Below, piece after piece: positions 55,526 through 64,000 of a DNA stretch of 64,000 nucleotides. Source of the DNA: Pseudomonadota bacterium (GTDB lineage Bacteria; Pseudomonadota; Gammaproteobacteria; Burkholderiales; Burkholderiaceae_C); contig CAUJHV010000049.1 in the NCBI GenBank assembly GCA_963205115.1, positions 186,001 through 250,000 on the forward strand, written 5' to 3'. The number at the start of each line of letters is the position of its first letter. Position 1 is the first letter of the stretch. The notes beneath the pieces were generated by a model that saw only the letters and a list, made by a program, of their open reading frames with translations, was not told the origin of the DNA and searched no databases. Position numbers and translations under genes: made by a program.

Positions 55526-56697
55526 GCCTGAGCCAGTGGCTGATGACGCTGTATCCCGAGCAGCTGGGATTCCTGCGCGTCTTCCAGTACCTCACCTTCC
55601 GTGCGGTGCTGGCGGCCATGACCGCCTTGCTCATCGGTCTGGCCTTCGGCCCCTGGGTGATCCGCCACCTGACCGAGATGAAGGTCGGGCAGCCCATCCG
55701 CGAATACGGCATGCAATCCCACCTGGGCAAGCGCGGCACGCCGACGATGGGCGGTGTGCTGGTGCTGATCGGCATCGCCGTGTCCACGGTGCTGTGGTTC
55801 GACTGGACCAACCGCTTCGTGTGGGTGGTGATGCTGGTGACCTTCGGCTTCGGCCTGATCGGCTGGACCGACGACTACCGCAAGGTCGTGCGCAAGGACC
55901 CCGAGGGCATGCGGTCGCGGGAGAAGTTCTTCTGGCAGTCGATGCTCGGCCTGGTGGCGGCGCTGTACCTGGCCTTCAGCGTGTCCGAAACCTCGAACCT
56001 GCGGGTGCTGGAGCTGTTCCTGCGCTGGGTGACCAGCGGCTTCTCCAACGACCTGCCGCCCAAGGCCGACCTGATGGTGCCGTTCTTCAAGACGGTGAGC
56101 TATCCGCTGGGTGTATTTGGCTTCATCGCGCTGAGCTGGTTTGTCATCGTGGGCGCCAGCAATGCCGTGAACTTCACCGACGGCCTGGACGGCCTGGCGA
56201 TCATGCCGGTGGTGCTAGTGGGCGCGGCGCTGGGCATCTTTGCGTACGTCACCGGCAATGCGGTGTATTCGAAGTACCTGCTGTTCCCGTACATCCCGGG
56301 CTCGGGCGAACTGCTGATCTTCTGCGCGGCCATGGGCGGAGCGGGGTTGGCCTTCCTGTGGTTCAACGCCAATCCGGCACAGGTGTTCATGGGCGACGTG
56401 GGCGCGCTGTCACTGGGTGGCGCGCTGGGAACCATCGCCGTCATCACGCGCCAGGAAATCGTCCTGGGCATCATGGGTGGCGTCTTCGTGGCCGAAGCAC
56501 TGAGCGTCGTGATCCAGGTGGTCTGGTTCAAGTACACCAAGCGCCGCTACGGCGAAGGCCGGCGCATCTTCCTGATGGCGCCGCTGCACCACCACTTCGA
56601 GAAAAAGGGCTGGGCCGAAACCCAGGTCGTGGTGCGTTTCTGGATCATCACGCTGATGCTGTGCCTGATCGGCCTGGCCAGCCTGAAGCTGCGGTGA
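55516..56697 (+). CDS. mraY: Phospho-MurNAc-pentapeptide translocase MraY
   Basis: A 393-residue polytopic membrane enzyme that makes lipid I from UDP-MurNAc-pentapeptide and undecaprenyl phosphate. It has ten hydrophobic helices. Motifs: [11 protein letters not shown], the catalytic Asp pair in [18 protein letters not shown] and the His-rich [12 protein letters not shown]. The ATG lies inside the end of murF, with AGGAGG just before it. The length is slightly above that of the E. coli enzyme (360). Confidence 0.97.
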   Translation: MLLSLSQWLMTLYPEQLGFLRVFQYLTFRAVLAAMTALLIGLAFGPWVIRHLTEMKVGQPIREYGMQSHLGKRGTPTMGGVLVLIGIAVSTVLWFDWTNRFVWVVMLVTFGFGLIGWTDDYRKVVRKDPEGMRSREKFFWQSMLGLVAALYLAFSVSETSNLRVLELFLRWVTSGFSNDLPPKADLMVPFFKTVSYPLGVFGFIALSWFVIVGASNAVNFTDGLDGLAIMPVVLVGAALGIFAYVTGNAVYSKYLLFPYIPGSGELLIFCAAMGGAGLAFLWFNANPAQVFMGDVGALSLGGALGTIAVITRQEIVLGIMGGVFVAEALSVVIQVVWFKYTKRRYGEGRRIFLMAPLHHHFEKKGWAETQVVVRFWIITLMLCLIGLASLKLR

Positions 56698-56704
56698 GCG
56701 CGCG

Positions 56705-58444
56705 ATGAAGAGCCTCGCCGACCGTCACTTCCTGATCCTGGGCCTGGGCCAGCAGAGCCTGGCCATGGCGCGCTGGTGCACACGCCACGGCGCGCAGGTC
56801 AGCGTCTGGGATTCGCGCGAAGAGCCGCCGCTGGCCGCCACGCTGCACCAGCATTGCCCGCAGGCGCGGCTGTTCAGCGGCGACATCGGCCCCGAGGTGC
56901 TGCAAGGCGTGCATGGCGTGCTCAAGGGGCCAGGCCTCGCGCCGCACGACCTGCGTATTGCCGCGGTGCTGCAGGCCGCGCGCGACACCGGCCTGCGCAC
57001 GGGCGGCGAACTGGATCTGTTCGTGCTGGCGCTGCAGGACTTGCAGGCTGACACCGGTTACGCGCCGAAGCTGCTGGCCATCACCGGCACCAATGGCAAG
57101 ACCACGACCACGGCGCTGACGGCGCTTCTGGTCGAGCGTGCGGGCCGCCGCGTGGTGGCCGCGGGCAACATCGGCCCGACGTTGCTGGACACGCTGGCTG
57201 AACGGCTGGATGCGCGCGCGGCGGCACAGGCAGCACAGGCGGCCGCGGCGGCTGATGCGGCTGATGCCGCCGGCGAGCCGGATGCGGGGCCCAACAGCCC
57301 GGCAGCTGCGCCCGATGCCGAGGTGACATCCGCGCTGGCTCAAGACGCTAACGCCGGACCCGAGTCAACGGACAAACCGCCGGCCGCAGAACCGGACGAC
57401 GCAGCGGCCTTGCCCGAAGTCTGGGTGCTGGAGCTGTCGAGCTTCCAGCTGGCCGACCTCGCGCCGCAAACCGCCTTCGAGCCGGCCGCAGCGACGGTGC
57501 TCAATGTCACGCAGGACCATCTTGACTGGCACGGCGACATGGCGGCCTATGGCGCGGCCAAGGCGCGCATCTTCGGTAGCCAGGCCACGATGGTGATCAA
57601 CCGCGACGACCCGCTGGTCGTGGCGATGGAGCCTCAGCTGCCGCGCCCGGGCACCAAGCTGCCCAAGGGCACGCCCAAGCCGGTGCCGCGCGAGGTATTG
57701 CGCTTTGGGCTGGACGCGCCACAGCGCCCGGGCGATTTTGGCCTGGTCACCGAAAACGGCATGGCCTGGCTGGTGCGCGCGCTGCCGGCGGACGAAACGA
57801 TCAAGCGCAAGCGCGGCGACGACAGCGAAGAAGAGATCCACCTCCAACGCCTGATGCCCGCGGATGCACTGCGCCTGCGCGGGCGCCACAACGCGTCCAA
57901 CGCGCTGGCCGCGCTGGCGCTGGCCACGGCCATCGGCTGCCCGTTGGCGCCGATGCTGCACGGCCTGCGCGAGTACCGCGGCGAGCCGCACCGTGTGGAA
58001 TTTGTCGGCCGCATCGGCGAGGTCGAGGCCTTCGACGACACCAAGGGCACGAACGTGGGCGCCACCGTGGCCGCGATCACGGGACTGGGCGCCGAGCGCG
58101 CACCTGCACGCCTGGTGGTCATCCTGGGCGGTGACGGCAAGGGCCAGGACTTCACGCCGCTGGCCGCGCCCGCGGCCGCGCACGTTCGGGCCGTGGCGCT
58201 GATCGGCCGCGACGCGCCGGCCATCGAAAGCGCGCTGGCCGGCTGCGGCCTCGTGATGCAGCACCACGCCACGCTCGAGGCCGCCACGCAGTGGTGCTTC
58301 GACCAGGCCCGGCCGGGTGATGCCGTGCTGCTGAGCCCGGCCTGTGCCAGCTTCGACATGTTCCGCAACTACGTGCACCGCGGTGAAGTCTTTGTCCAGA
58401 CCGTCCAGGCACTGGCGGCCGAACACGGGGAGATGGGCGCATGA
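56705..58444 (+). CDS. murD: UDP-MurNAc-L-alanine:D-glutamate ligase MurD, with inserted low-complexity segment
   Basis: A 579-residue enzyme that adds D-Glu to UDP-MurNAc-L-Ala. The ATP loop is [14 protein letters not shown] (about 125-138), followed by [18 protein letters not shown], the Lys region YGAAKARIF and [10 protein letters not shown]. It is about 140 residues longer than E. coli MurD. The main excess is an Ala/Asp/Glu/Pro-rich insert of about 65-70 residues (about 165-234) between GNIG and ELSSFQ, with a smaller charged insert [13 protein letters not shown] near 370. The frame is intact through both. Overlaps ftsW by 4 nt. Confidence 0.94.
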   Translation: MKSLADRHFLILGLGQQSLAMARWCTRHGAQVSVWDSREEPPLAATLHQHCPQARLFSGDIGPEVLQGVHGVLKGPGLAPHDLRIAAVLQAARDTGLRTGGELDLFVLALQDLQADTGYAPKLLAITGTNGKTTTTALTALLVERAGRRVVAAGNIGPTLLDTLAERLDARAAAQAAQAAAAADAADAAGEPDAGPNSPAAAPDAEVTSALAQDANAGPESTDKPPAAEPDDAAALPEVWVLELSSFQLADLAPQTAFEPAAATVLNVTQDHLDWHGDMAAYGAAKARIFGSQATMVINRDDPLVVAMEPQLPRPGTKLPKGTPKPVPREVLRFGLDAPQRPGDFGLVTENGMAWLVRALPADETIKRKRGDDSEEEIHLQRLMPADALRLRGRHNASNALAALALATAIGCPLAPMLHGLREYRGEPHRVEFVGRIGEVEAFDDTKGTNVGATVAAITGLGAERAPARLVVILGGDGKGQDFTPLAAPAAAHVRAVALIGRDAPAIESALAGCGLVMQHHATLEAATQWCFDQARPGDAVLLSPACASFDMFRNYVHRGEVFVQTVQALAAEHGEMGA

Positions 58445-59721
58445 ACGCCGCCGTGTTCGCCCGCTTCCAGCAGCTGCAGCGCCTGCGCGCCGCGTGGGCG
58501 CAGTGGCGCGAATCGCGCGCCGAAGGCCGCGGGCTGCCCGTGCGGGACAGCTTCGACCCGAGCCGGCGCGACCGGGGCATCACGGTGCTGGCCGGTTTCG
58601 ACCAGGCGCTGGTGGCCGTGACCGCGGCCATCGTGACCCTGGGCCTGGTCATGGTCTATTCCGCGTCCGTGGCGCTGCCCGACAGTCCGAAGTTCGCGGA
58701 CTACTCGCAGACCTACTTCCTGTCGCGCCACGCCGCCTTCGTCGCCATCGCCTTCGTGATGGCACTGGCCACGCTGCAGATCCCGATCGCGTTCTGGGAA
58801 AAACACGCCTCGAAGATCTTCGTCATCGCGTTGGTGCTGCTGGTGGTCGTGCTGATCCCGGGCGTCGGCAAGGTCGTCAACAAGTCGCGCCGCTGGCTGC
58901 CGCTGGGACTGCTGAATTTCCAGCCCTCGGAACTGGCCAAGCTGGCCATGGTGCTCTACGCCGCCAGCTACATGGTGCGCAAGATGGACGTGAAGGAGCG
59001 CTTCTTCAAGGCCGTGTGGCCGATGGCGCTGGCCACCGGCTTCATCGGCCTGCTGCTGCTGCGCCAGCCAGACATGGGTGCCTTTATCGTCATCGCCACC
59101 ATCGCGATGGGCATCCTGTTCCTGGGCGGCGTCAACGCCCGCATGTTCTTCCTGATCGCGGCCATCATGCTGGCGGTGCTGGGCGGCATCCTGGCCTTCG
59201 ACGAACTGCGGCGCGCGCGCATCTTGGCTTACCTCGATCCCTGGAACCCGCTGTATGCACAGGGCAAGGCCTACCAGCTGACGCATTCGCTGATCGCCTT
59301 CGGTCGCGGGTCCATCCTGGGCCAGGGCCTGGGCAGTTCGGTGGAGAAACTGCATTACCTGCCCGAGGCGCACACCGACTTCCTGTTGGCGGTGATCGGC
59401 GAAGAGCTCGGTTTCATCGGCGTCACGTCGGTCATCCTGGCCTTCTTCTTCATCACGCGCCGCGTCGTGGCCATCGGCCGACAGGCCATTGCCCTGGACC
59501 GCGTCTTCGCCGGGCTGATGACGCAGGGCATCGCGATCTGGTTCGGCTTCCAGTCCTTCATCAACATGGGCGTCAACCTGGGCCTGCTGCCCACCAAGGG
59601 CCTGACGCTGCCGCTGATGAGCTACGGCGGCTCGGCGATGTTGATGAACTTCGTGGCGCTGGCGATCGTGCTGAGGGTGGATATCGAAAACAGAAAGCTC
59701 ATGCGCGGAGGCCGCGCATGA
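58441..59721 (+). CDS. ftsW: Septal peptidoglycan glycosyltransferase FtsW
   Basis: A 426-residue SEDS polymerase with ten membrane helices that joins lipid II into glycan strands at the septum together with FtsI. A cytoplasmic N-terminus of about 55 residues precedes helix 1. Family motifs: [21 protein letters not shown] (recognisable as [18 protein letters not shown]), PDMGAFIV, the catalytic Asp region [20 protein letters not shown] (as [15 protein letters not shown]) and [14 protein letters not shown]. It overlaps both murD and murG by 4 nt. Confidence 0.97.
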   Translation: MNAAVFARFQQLQRLRAAWAQWRESRAEGRGLPVRDSFDPSRRDRGITVLAGFDQALVAVTAAIVTLGLVMVYSASVALPDSPKFADYSQTYFLSRHAAFVAIAFVMALATLQIPIAFWEKHASKIFVIALVLLVVVLIPGVGKVVNKSRRWLPLGLLNFQPSELAKLAMVLYAASYMVRKMDVKERFFKAVWPMALATGFIGLLLLRQPDMGAFIVIATIAMGILFLGGVNARMFFLIAAIMLAVLGGILAFDELRRARILAYLDPWNPLYAQGKAYQLTHSLIAFGRGSILGQGLGSSVEKLHYLPEAHTDFLLAVIGEELGFIGVTSVILAFFFITRRVVAIGRQAIALDRVFAGLMTQGIAIWFGFQSFINMGVNLGLLPTKGLTLPLMSYGGSAMLMNFVALAIVLRVDIENRKLMRGGRA

Positions 59722-60794
59722 GCCACCTGGTGGTCATGGCCGCGGGCACGGGCGGGCACATCATGCCGGGCCTGGCCGTGGCGCGCGAAATGCAAAAGCG
59801 CGGCTGGAAGGTCAGCTGGCTCGGCACGGCCAAGGGCATGGAAAACCGGCTCGTGCCGCCCAGCGGCATCCCGCTGGACACCATCGCCTTCGACGGCGTG
59901 CGTGGCAAGAACCTGTGGCACACGGCCACCGGTGGCTTCCGCCTGCTCAAGGCCATGTGGGACTCGATGCGCGTGTTGCGCCGGCGTGGTGCCGATGCGG
60001 TGCTGGGCATGGGCGGCTACGTGTGTTTTCCGGGCGGCCTGATGGCCTCGCTGCTGGGCCGACCGCTGGTGCTGGTGAATGCCGATGCGGCGCTGCTGCT
60101 GTCCAACCGCAGTCTGCTGCCGGTGGCCGATCGTGTGGCCTTCGGTTTCGACGGCGCGCCCGCGCACGCGGTCAAGAACGCCGTGGTCACAGGCAACCCG
60201 GTGCGTGCGGAGATCGAATCCATCGCGGTGCCGGCCGAACGGTATGCCGGGCGCAGCGGCCCCTTGCGCGTGCTGGTGGTCGGCGGCAGCCTGGGCGCGA
60301 AGGTGCTCAACGAGACCGTGCCGCAGGCGCTGGCCTTGATCGACCCTGCGCAGCGCCCGCTGGTCACGCACCAGACCGGCCAGGCGCACCTGGACAGCGT
60401 GCGCGCCGCCTATGCGAGCGCCGGTGTCGACGCCGAACTGCTGCCTTTCATCGACGACATGCCTGCGCGCCTGGCCGCCTGCGACCTGGTGGTGTGCCGT
60501 GCCGGCGCGATCACCGTGAGCGAACTGTGCGCCGCGGGCGTGGCCTCGGTGCTGGTGCCGCTGGTCATCCGCACGACCTCGCACCAGCGCGACAACGCGC
60601 GCTGGATGGTCGATCACCAGGCGGCGATCCACCTGCCGCAGACCGAACTGAGCCCGCAGACCCTGGCCGATGTGCTGCGCAGCGTGCACCGCGTCGGCTT
60701 GCTGGCCATGGCCATCCGCGCGCGCCATCTGGCGCGTCCGCAGGCTGCGCAGCGCGTGGCCGATGAAATCGAGAAGCTGGTGGCTGCGGCATGA
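59718..60794 (+). CDS. murG: Lipid II synthase MurG (GlcNAc transferase) with altered acceptor loop
   Basis: A 358-residue peripheral glycosyltransferase that adds GlcNAc to lipid I. G-loop 1 is [16 protein letters not shown]-loop 2 [11 protein letters not shown] and G-loop 3 [12 protein letters not shown]; the donor site has [10 protein letters not shown] and TSHQRDNA. The near-universal HEQN motif at the domain boundary reads VNAD (120-123) in [18 protein letters not shown]. The rest is normal and it is the only MurG in the cluster, so it is expected to be active. Overlaps ftsW and murC by 4 nt each. Confidence 0.95.
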   Translation: MSHLVVMAAGTGGHIMPGLAVAREMQKRGWKVSWLGTAKGMENRLVPPSGIPLDTIAFDGVRGKNLWHTATGGFRLLKAMWDSMRVLRRRGADAVLGMGGYVCFPGGLMASLLGRPLVLVNADAALLLSNRSLLPVADRVAFGFDGAPAHAVKNAVVTGNPVRAEIESIAVPAERYAGRSGPLRVLVVGGSLGAKVLNETVPQALALIDPAQRPLVTHQTGQAHLDSVRAAYASAGVDAELLPFIDDMPARLAACDLVVCRAGAITVSELCAAGVASVLVPLVIRTTSHQRDNARWMVDHQAAIHLPQTELSPQTLADVLRSVHRVGLLAMAIRARHLARPQAAQRVADEIEKLVAAA

Positions 60795-62221
60795 AACACG
60801 CCATCCAGCACATCCATTTCGTCGGGATCGGCGGCGCCGGCATGAGCGGCATCGCGGAGATCCTGCACAACCTGGGCTATGTGGTCTCGGGTTCGGACGC
60901 CAGCGACAGCACCACCACGCGCCGGCTCGCCGCGCTGGGCCTGCGCGTGCACATCGGGCACGATGCGGCGCACCTGGGCACGGCGCAGGCGGTGGTGACC
61001 TCCACCGCCGTGAAGGCCGACAACCCCGAGGTGATCGCTGCCCGCGCGCGGCGCATTCCCGTGGTGCCGCGCGCCGTGATGCTGGCCGAGCTGATGCGCA
61101 TGAAGCAGGGCATCGCGATCGCCGGCACGCACGGCAAGACGACGACGACCTCGCTGGTCACCAGCGTGCTGGCCGAGGCCGGCGTGGACCCGACCTTCGT
61201 CATTGGCGGCAAGCTCGAGAGCGCCGGCACGAATTCGCGTCTGGGCTCGGGCGACTACATCGTGGTCGAGGCCGACGAGAGCGACGCCTCATTCCTGAAC
61301 CTGCTGCCCGTGCTCAGCGTCGTGACGAATATCGACGCCGACCACATGGACACCTACGGGCACGACTTTGGCCGCCTGAAACAGGCCTTTGTCGACTTCC
61401 TGCACCGCATGCCGTTCTACGGCGCGGCCGTGGTCTGCATCGACGACCCCGGCGTGCGCGACATCGTGCCGCTGCTGTCGCGTCCGGTCATCAGCTACGG
61501 GCTGAGCGACCAGGCGCAGGTGCGTGCCGTGGACGTGCAGGCGCTGCCCGGCGGCCGCATGCAGTTCACCTGCCAGCGTCGCGACACCGAGACCATGCCC
61601 GATCTGGCCGTGACGCTGAACCTGGCCGGCCAGCACAACGTGCTCAACGCGTTGGCCGCCATCGCCGTGGCCACTGAACTCGAATTGCCGGACGAGGCCA
61701 TGCAGCGCGCCCTGGCCGCCTTCAGCGGTGTGGGCCGGCGCTTCCAGCGGTATGGCGAACTGCCGGCGATGGCCGCGAATGGTGGCGGCCGCTACACGCT
61801 GATCGACGACTACGGCCACCACCCCGTGGAGATGGCCGCCGTCATCGCCGCGGCGCGCGGGGCCTTCCCCGGCCGACGGCTGGTGCTGGCCTTCCAGCCG
61901 CACCGCTACACCCGCACGCGCGACTGCTTCGAGGACTTCGTGAAGGTCATGGGTCAGGCCGACGCGGTGCTGCTGACCGAGGTGTACGCCGCTGGCGAGG
62001 CCCCCATCGTCGCCGCGGACGCACGCTCGCTGGCACGCGCGCTGCGCGTGGCCGGACGCATCGACCCGCTGTTTGTCGACGCGATCGGCGAGCTGCCAGC
62101 CGCCATCGCCGGATTCGCGCGCGACGGCGACGTGGTGATCACCATGGGCGCAGGTTCGATCGGCGGCGTGCCGCAACAGCTGGTCGAGCGCAGCGCCGCA
62201 GCCAGCGGAGACCGGGCATGA
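60791..62221 (+). CDS. murC: UDP-MurNAc:L-alanine ligase MurC
   Basis: A 476-residue Mur ligase that starts the stem peptide by adding L-Ala to UDP-MurNAc. The nucleotide motif [17 protein letters not shown] (about 9-25), the ATP loop [13 protein letters not shown] (about 114-126), [10 protein letters not shown] and DYGHHPVEM are typical. The length is close to that of the E. coli enzyme (491). Start and stop overlap murG and ddl by 4 nt. Confidence 0.97.
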   Translation: MKHAIQHIHFVGIGGAGMSGIAEILHNLGYVVSGSDASDSTTTRRLAALGLRVHIGHDAAHLGTAQAVVTSTAVKADNPEVIAARARRIPVVPRAVMLAELMRMKQGIAIAGTHGKTTTTSLVTSVLAEAGVDPTFVIGGKLESAGTNSRLGSGDYIVVEADESDASFLNLLPVLSVVTNIDADHMDTYGHDFGRLKQAFVDFLHRMPFYGAAVVCIDDPGVRDIVPLLSRPVISYGLSDQAQVRAVDVQALPGGRMQFTCQRRDTETMPDLAVTLNLAGQHNVLNALAAIAVATELELPDEAMQRALAAFSGVGRRFQRYGELPAMAANGGGRYTLIDDYGHHPVEMAAVIAAARGAFPGRRLVLAFQPHRYTRTRDCFEDFVKVMGQADAVLLTEVYAAGEAPIVAADARSLARALRVAGRIDPLFVDAIGELPAAIAGFARDGDVVITMGAGSIGGVPQQLVERSAAASGDRA

Positions 62222-63201
62222 ACGTGGACGTGAAGACATTGGGCAAGGTCGCCGTCCTGATGGGCGGACGCAGCGCCGAACGCGAGGTGTCGTTGATGTC
62301 GGGCGGCGGCGTGCTGCAGGCCCTGCGCTCGCGCGGCGTGGATGCGCATGCCTTCGACCCCGCCGCGCAGGACCTGGTGGAGCTCAAGCGCCTGGGCTTC
62401 CAGCGGGTCTTCATCGCGCTTCACGGCCGCCAGGGCGAAGACGGCTCGGTGCAAGGCGCGCTGGAGCTGCTGGGCCTGCCGTATACGGGATCGGGCGTGA
62501 TGGCCAGCGCCATCGCGATGGACAAGGTCATGACCAAGCGCGTGTGGATGGCCGAGGGCCTGCCCACGCCCCGCTGGGTGTGGCTGTCGCCGGAGCGCCA
62601 GGTGCGCGAAGACGTGATCGCCGTGCCCGACACGCTGGGCCTGCCCTTGATCGTCAAGCCGCCGCGCGAAGGCTCGTCCATCGGCGTGAGCAAGGTCGAA
62701 GGTTATTCGCAGATGCAGGATGCCGTGCAGCTGGCCGCGCGCTACGACCGCGACGTGCTGTGCGAGGAATTCATCGACGGCGACGAAGTGACCTGCCCGG
62801 TGCTGGGCTCCGACGAGCAGGCCCGCGCGCTGCCCGTGGTGCGCATCGTGGCGCCCGAAGGCGCCTACGACTACCAGAACAAGTACTTCACCGACGTCAC
62901 GCAGTACCACTGCCCCAGCGGCCTGCCGGCCGCGGAAGAGGCCGAGATCCAGCGCGTGGTGCTGGCGGCCTACCGCACGCTGGGCTGCCGCGGCTGGGGT
63001 CGCGCCGATCTGATGATCCGCGCCAGCGACCGCAAGCCCTTCCTGCTGGAGATGAACACCTCGCCGGGCATGACGGGGCACTCGCTGGTGCCGATGTCGG
63101 CGCGAGCCGCCGGCATGCCCTATGAGGAGTTGTGCGTGCGTCTGCTGGCCGACGCGGCGCTGGACAACCCGCCGGCGACAACGACGGAGGCCCGCCGCTG
63201 A
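62218..63201 (+). CDS. ddl: D-alanine:D-alanine ligase
   Basis: A 327-residue ATP-grasp enzyme that makes D-Ala-D-Ala for MurF. Seen: [18 protein letters not shown] with the conserved Glu and Ser, [23 protein letters not shown] loop ([12 protein letters not shown]), [14 protein letters not shown] and the metal-binding end [17 protein letters not shown]. The omega-loop carries the ordinary Tyr (YDYQNKY), so this is a D-Ala-D-Ala and not a D-Ala-D-lactate enzyme. Overlaps murC by 4 nt and ftsQ by one base. The place in the cluster matches DdlB. Confidence 0.96.
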   Translation: MNVDVKTLGKVAVLMGGRSAEREVSLMSGGGVLQALRSRGVDAHAFDPAAQDLVELKRLGFQRVFIALHGRQGEDGSVQGALELLGLPYTGSGVMASAIAMDKVMTKRVWMAEGLPTPRWVWLSPERQVREDVIAVPDTLGLPLIVKPPREGSSIGVSKVEGYSQMQDAVQLAARYDRDVLCEEFIDGDEVTCPVLGSDEQARALPVVRIVAPEGAYDYQNKYFTDVTQYHCPSGLPAAEEAEIQRVVLAAYRTLGCRGWGRADLMIRASDRKPFLLEMNTSPGMTGHSLVPMSARAAGMPYEELCVRLLADAALDNPPATTTEARR

Positions 63202-63995
63202 TGGCCAGGCTCGCGCGTCCGCTGCCCCGCGACATCCGGCTGATGAACGGCGTGTCGATGGCCATCTTCGCGCTGGCCATCGTCGTGCTGCTCACGGCCG
63301 GGGTGCTCGCGCTGTGGCGGGCGCCGCGCTTTGCCGTGCGGGCGATCGAGCTGCACGGCGACCTCACGCGCAACAGCGCGGCGACGATCCGCGCCAATAC
63401 CGTGCCGCGCCTGGCCGGCAATTTCTACAGCCTCGACTTGGCGGCGGCCAAGAAGGTCTTCGAGTCCGTGCCCTGGGTGCGCCAGGCCGTGGTGCGCCGT
63501 GTGTGGCCCGACCGCCTGGCCGTCGAGCTGCACGAGCACCAGCCCGCGGCTCGCTGGACGGCAGAGGACGGCAGCGAGCGCCTGGTCAACCAGCAAGGCG
63601 AGGTCTTCGAGGCCAATCTGGGCGACGTCGAAAGCGACGGGCTGCCGCTGCTCACCGGCCCCGAGGGCAGCGCGGCTGCGATGCTCGACATGTACCGGCG
63701 CACGCAGGCGCTATTCCAGCGGCTGGAGCGCAGCGTGGCGGGCCTGAGCCTGTCGGGACGCGGCTCGTACCGTGTGGAACTCGAGGACGGTGCCATCGTG
63801 GAAATGGGGCGCGGCGAGCCGGGCGAAGTGCTGGCCCGCACCGAGCGCTTCGTGGCCACGGTGTCGCAGGTGACCGGGCATTACCACGCCCCGCTGCTGC
63901 GTGCCGACCTGCGGCATGCCGGCGGCTACGCCGTGCGCCTGCGCGGGGTGACGGTTGCCGAGGGCCCGGCCGGTGCGAAGGGAGGGACGCCATGA
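63201..63995 (+). CDS. ftsQ: Cell division protein FtsQ
   Basis: A 264-residue bitopic divisome protein. After a short cytoplasmic part comes a membrane helix (VSMAIFALAIVVLLTAGVLAL), then the POTRA domain (FAVRAIELHGDLTRNSAATI, cut as AIELHGDLTRNSA) with PWVRQAVVRRVWPDRLAV and the beta domain with HQPAARW. It links FtsA/FtsK to FtsBL and FtsWI. The ATG overlaps the ddl stop by one base, and the stop overlaps the ftsA start by 4 nt. Confidence 0.94.
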   Translation: MARLARPLPRDIRLMNGVSMAIFALAIVVLLTAGVLALWRAPRFAVRAIELHGDLTRNSAATIRANTVPRLAGNFYSLDLAAAKKVFESVPWVRQAVVRRVWPDRLAVELHEHQPAARWTAEDGSERLVNQQGEVFEANLGDVESDGLPLLTGPEGSAAAMLDMYRRTQALFQRLERSVAGLSLSGRGSYRVELEDGAIVEMGRGEPGEVLARTERFVATVSQVTGHYHAPLLRADLRHAGGYAVRLRGVTVAEGPAGAKGGTP

Positions 63996-64000
63996 TCCAC
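63992..64000 (+). CDS. ftsA: Cell division protein FtsA, first codons only (partial)
   Basis: Only ATG ATC CAC is inside the window. The ATG overlaps the ftsQ stop as ATGA and has GGAGGG before it. The name is inferred from the fixed ftsQ-ftsA-ftsZ order of the dcw cluster, not from protein sequence. Confidence 0.6.

Overview
This window is one stretch of high-GC, gene-dense chromosome from a betaproteobacterium of the order Burkholderiales, most likely Comamonadaceae or a close relative. The grounds are the porin type, the PEP-CTERM exported protein, the FadN-type beta-oxidation cluster, a GC-rich intergenic element that I recall from Comamonadaceae, and the gene order of the division cluster. 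No tRNA, rRNA operon, insertion sequence, prophage or CRISPR array was found. The genes look like core chromosome rather than accessory DNA.

Layout. 1-7.1 kb: the 3' end of a Crp/Fnr regulator, two SGNH-type esterases (one fused to a membrane acyltransferase), a cytosolic 5'-nucleotidase, a membrane diguanylate cyclase and a Lon-like AAA+ ATPase without a protease domain. 7.3-18.7 kb: a full type II secretion locus, with gspGHIJKLMNDEF on the minus strand and gspC divergent; no prepilin peptidase gene is present. 18.7-25.6 kb: a divergent CobT homologue, biosynthetic threonine dehydratase (ilvA) with its own promoter and a terminator-type attenuator in the leader, an OsmC protein, a major porin, 3-hydroxybutyrate dehydrogenase, a SlyB-like lipoprotein and an HNH endonuclease. 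25.8-33.6 kb: a beta-oxidation cluster: TetR regulator, large acyl-CoA dehydrogenase, DUF2147 protein, FadN-type bifunctional enzyme, thiolase, enoyl-CoA hydratase. 33.7-48.9 kb: a mixed housekeeping region: SGNH hydrolase, M1 aminopeptidase, acyl-CoA thioesterase, ATM1-like ABC exporter, PEP-CTERM protein, LysR regulator, pyrC, NYN-domain protein, htpX, the RNase P RNA, an exported intradiol dioxygenase-like protein, a Bcr/CflA exporter, a periplasmic alpha-carbonic anhydrase and a small membrane protein. 49.1-64 kb: the division and cell wall (dcw) cluster mraZ-rsmH-ftsL-ftsI-murE-murF-mraY-murD-ftsW-murG-murC-ddl-ftsQ-(ftsA), almost all genes joined by 1-10 nt overlaps.

How the genes work together. 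The dcw operon makes and flips the peptidoglycan precursor and builds the septal synthase; a promoter with four 10-bp GTG-type repeats sits directly at mraZ. The fad cluster forms a complete acyl-CoA to acetyl-CoA spiral, with a TetR-type operator in front of its regulator. The Gsp proteins form an outer membrane secretion machine, of which only the pilin-processing enzyme must be encoded elsewhere.

No wholly new multi-gene system was seen. The points most worth following up are the ilvA leader attenuator, the CobT homologue with altered active-site motifs, the protease-less Lon-like ATPase beside the secretion locus, the expanded RNase P RNA, and the family-atypical MurG and MurD.
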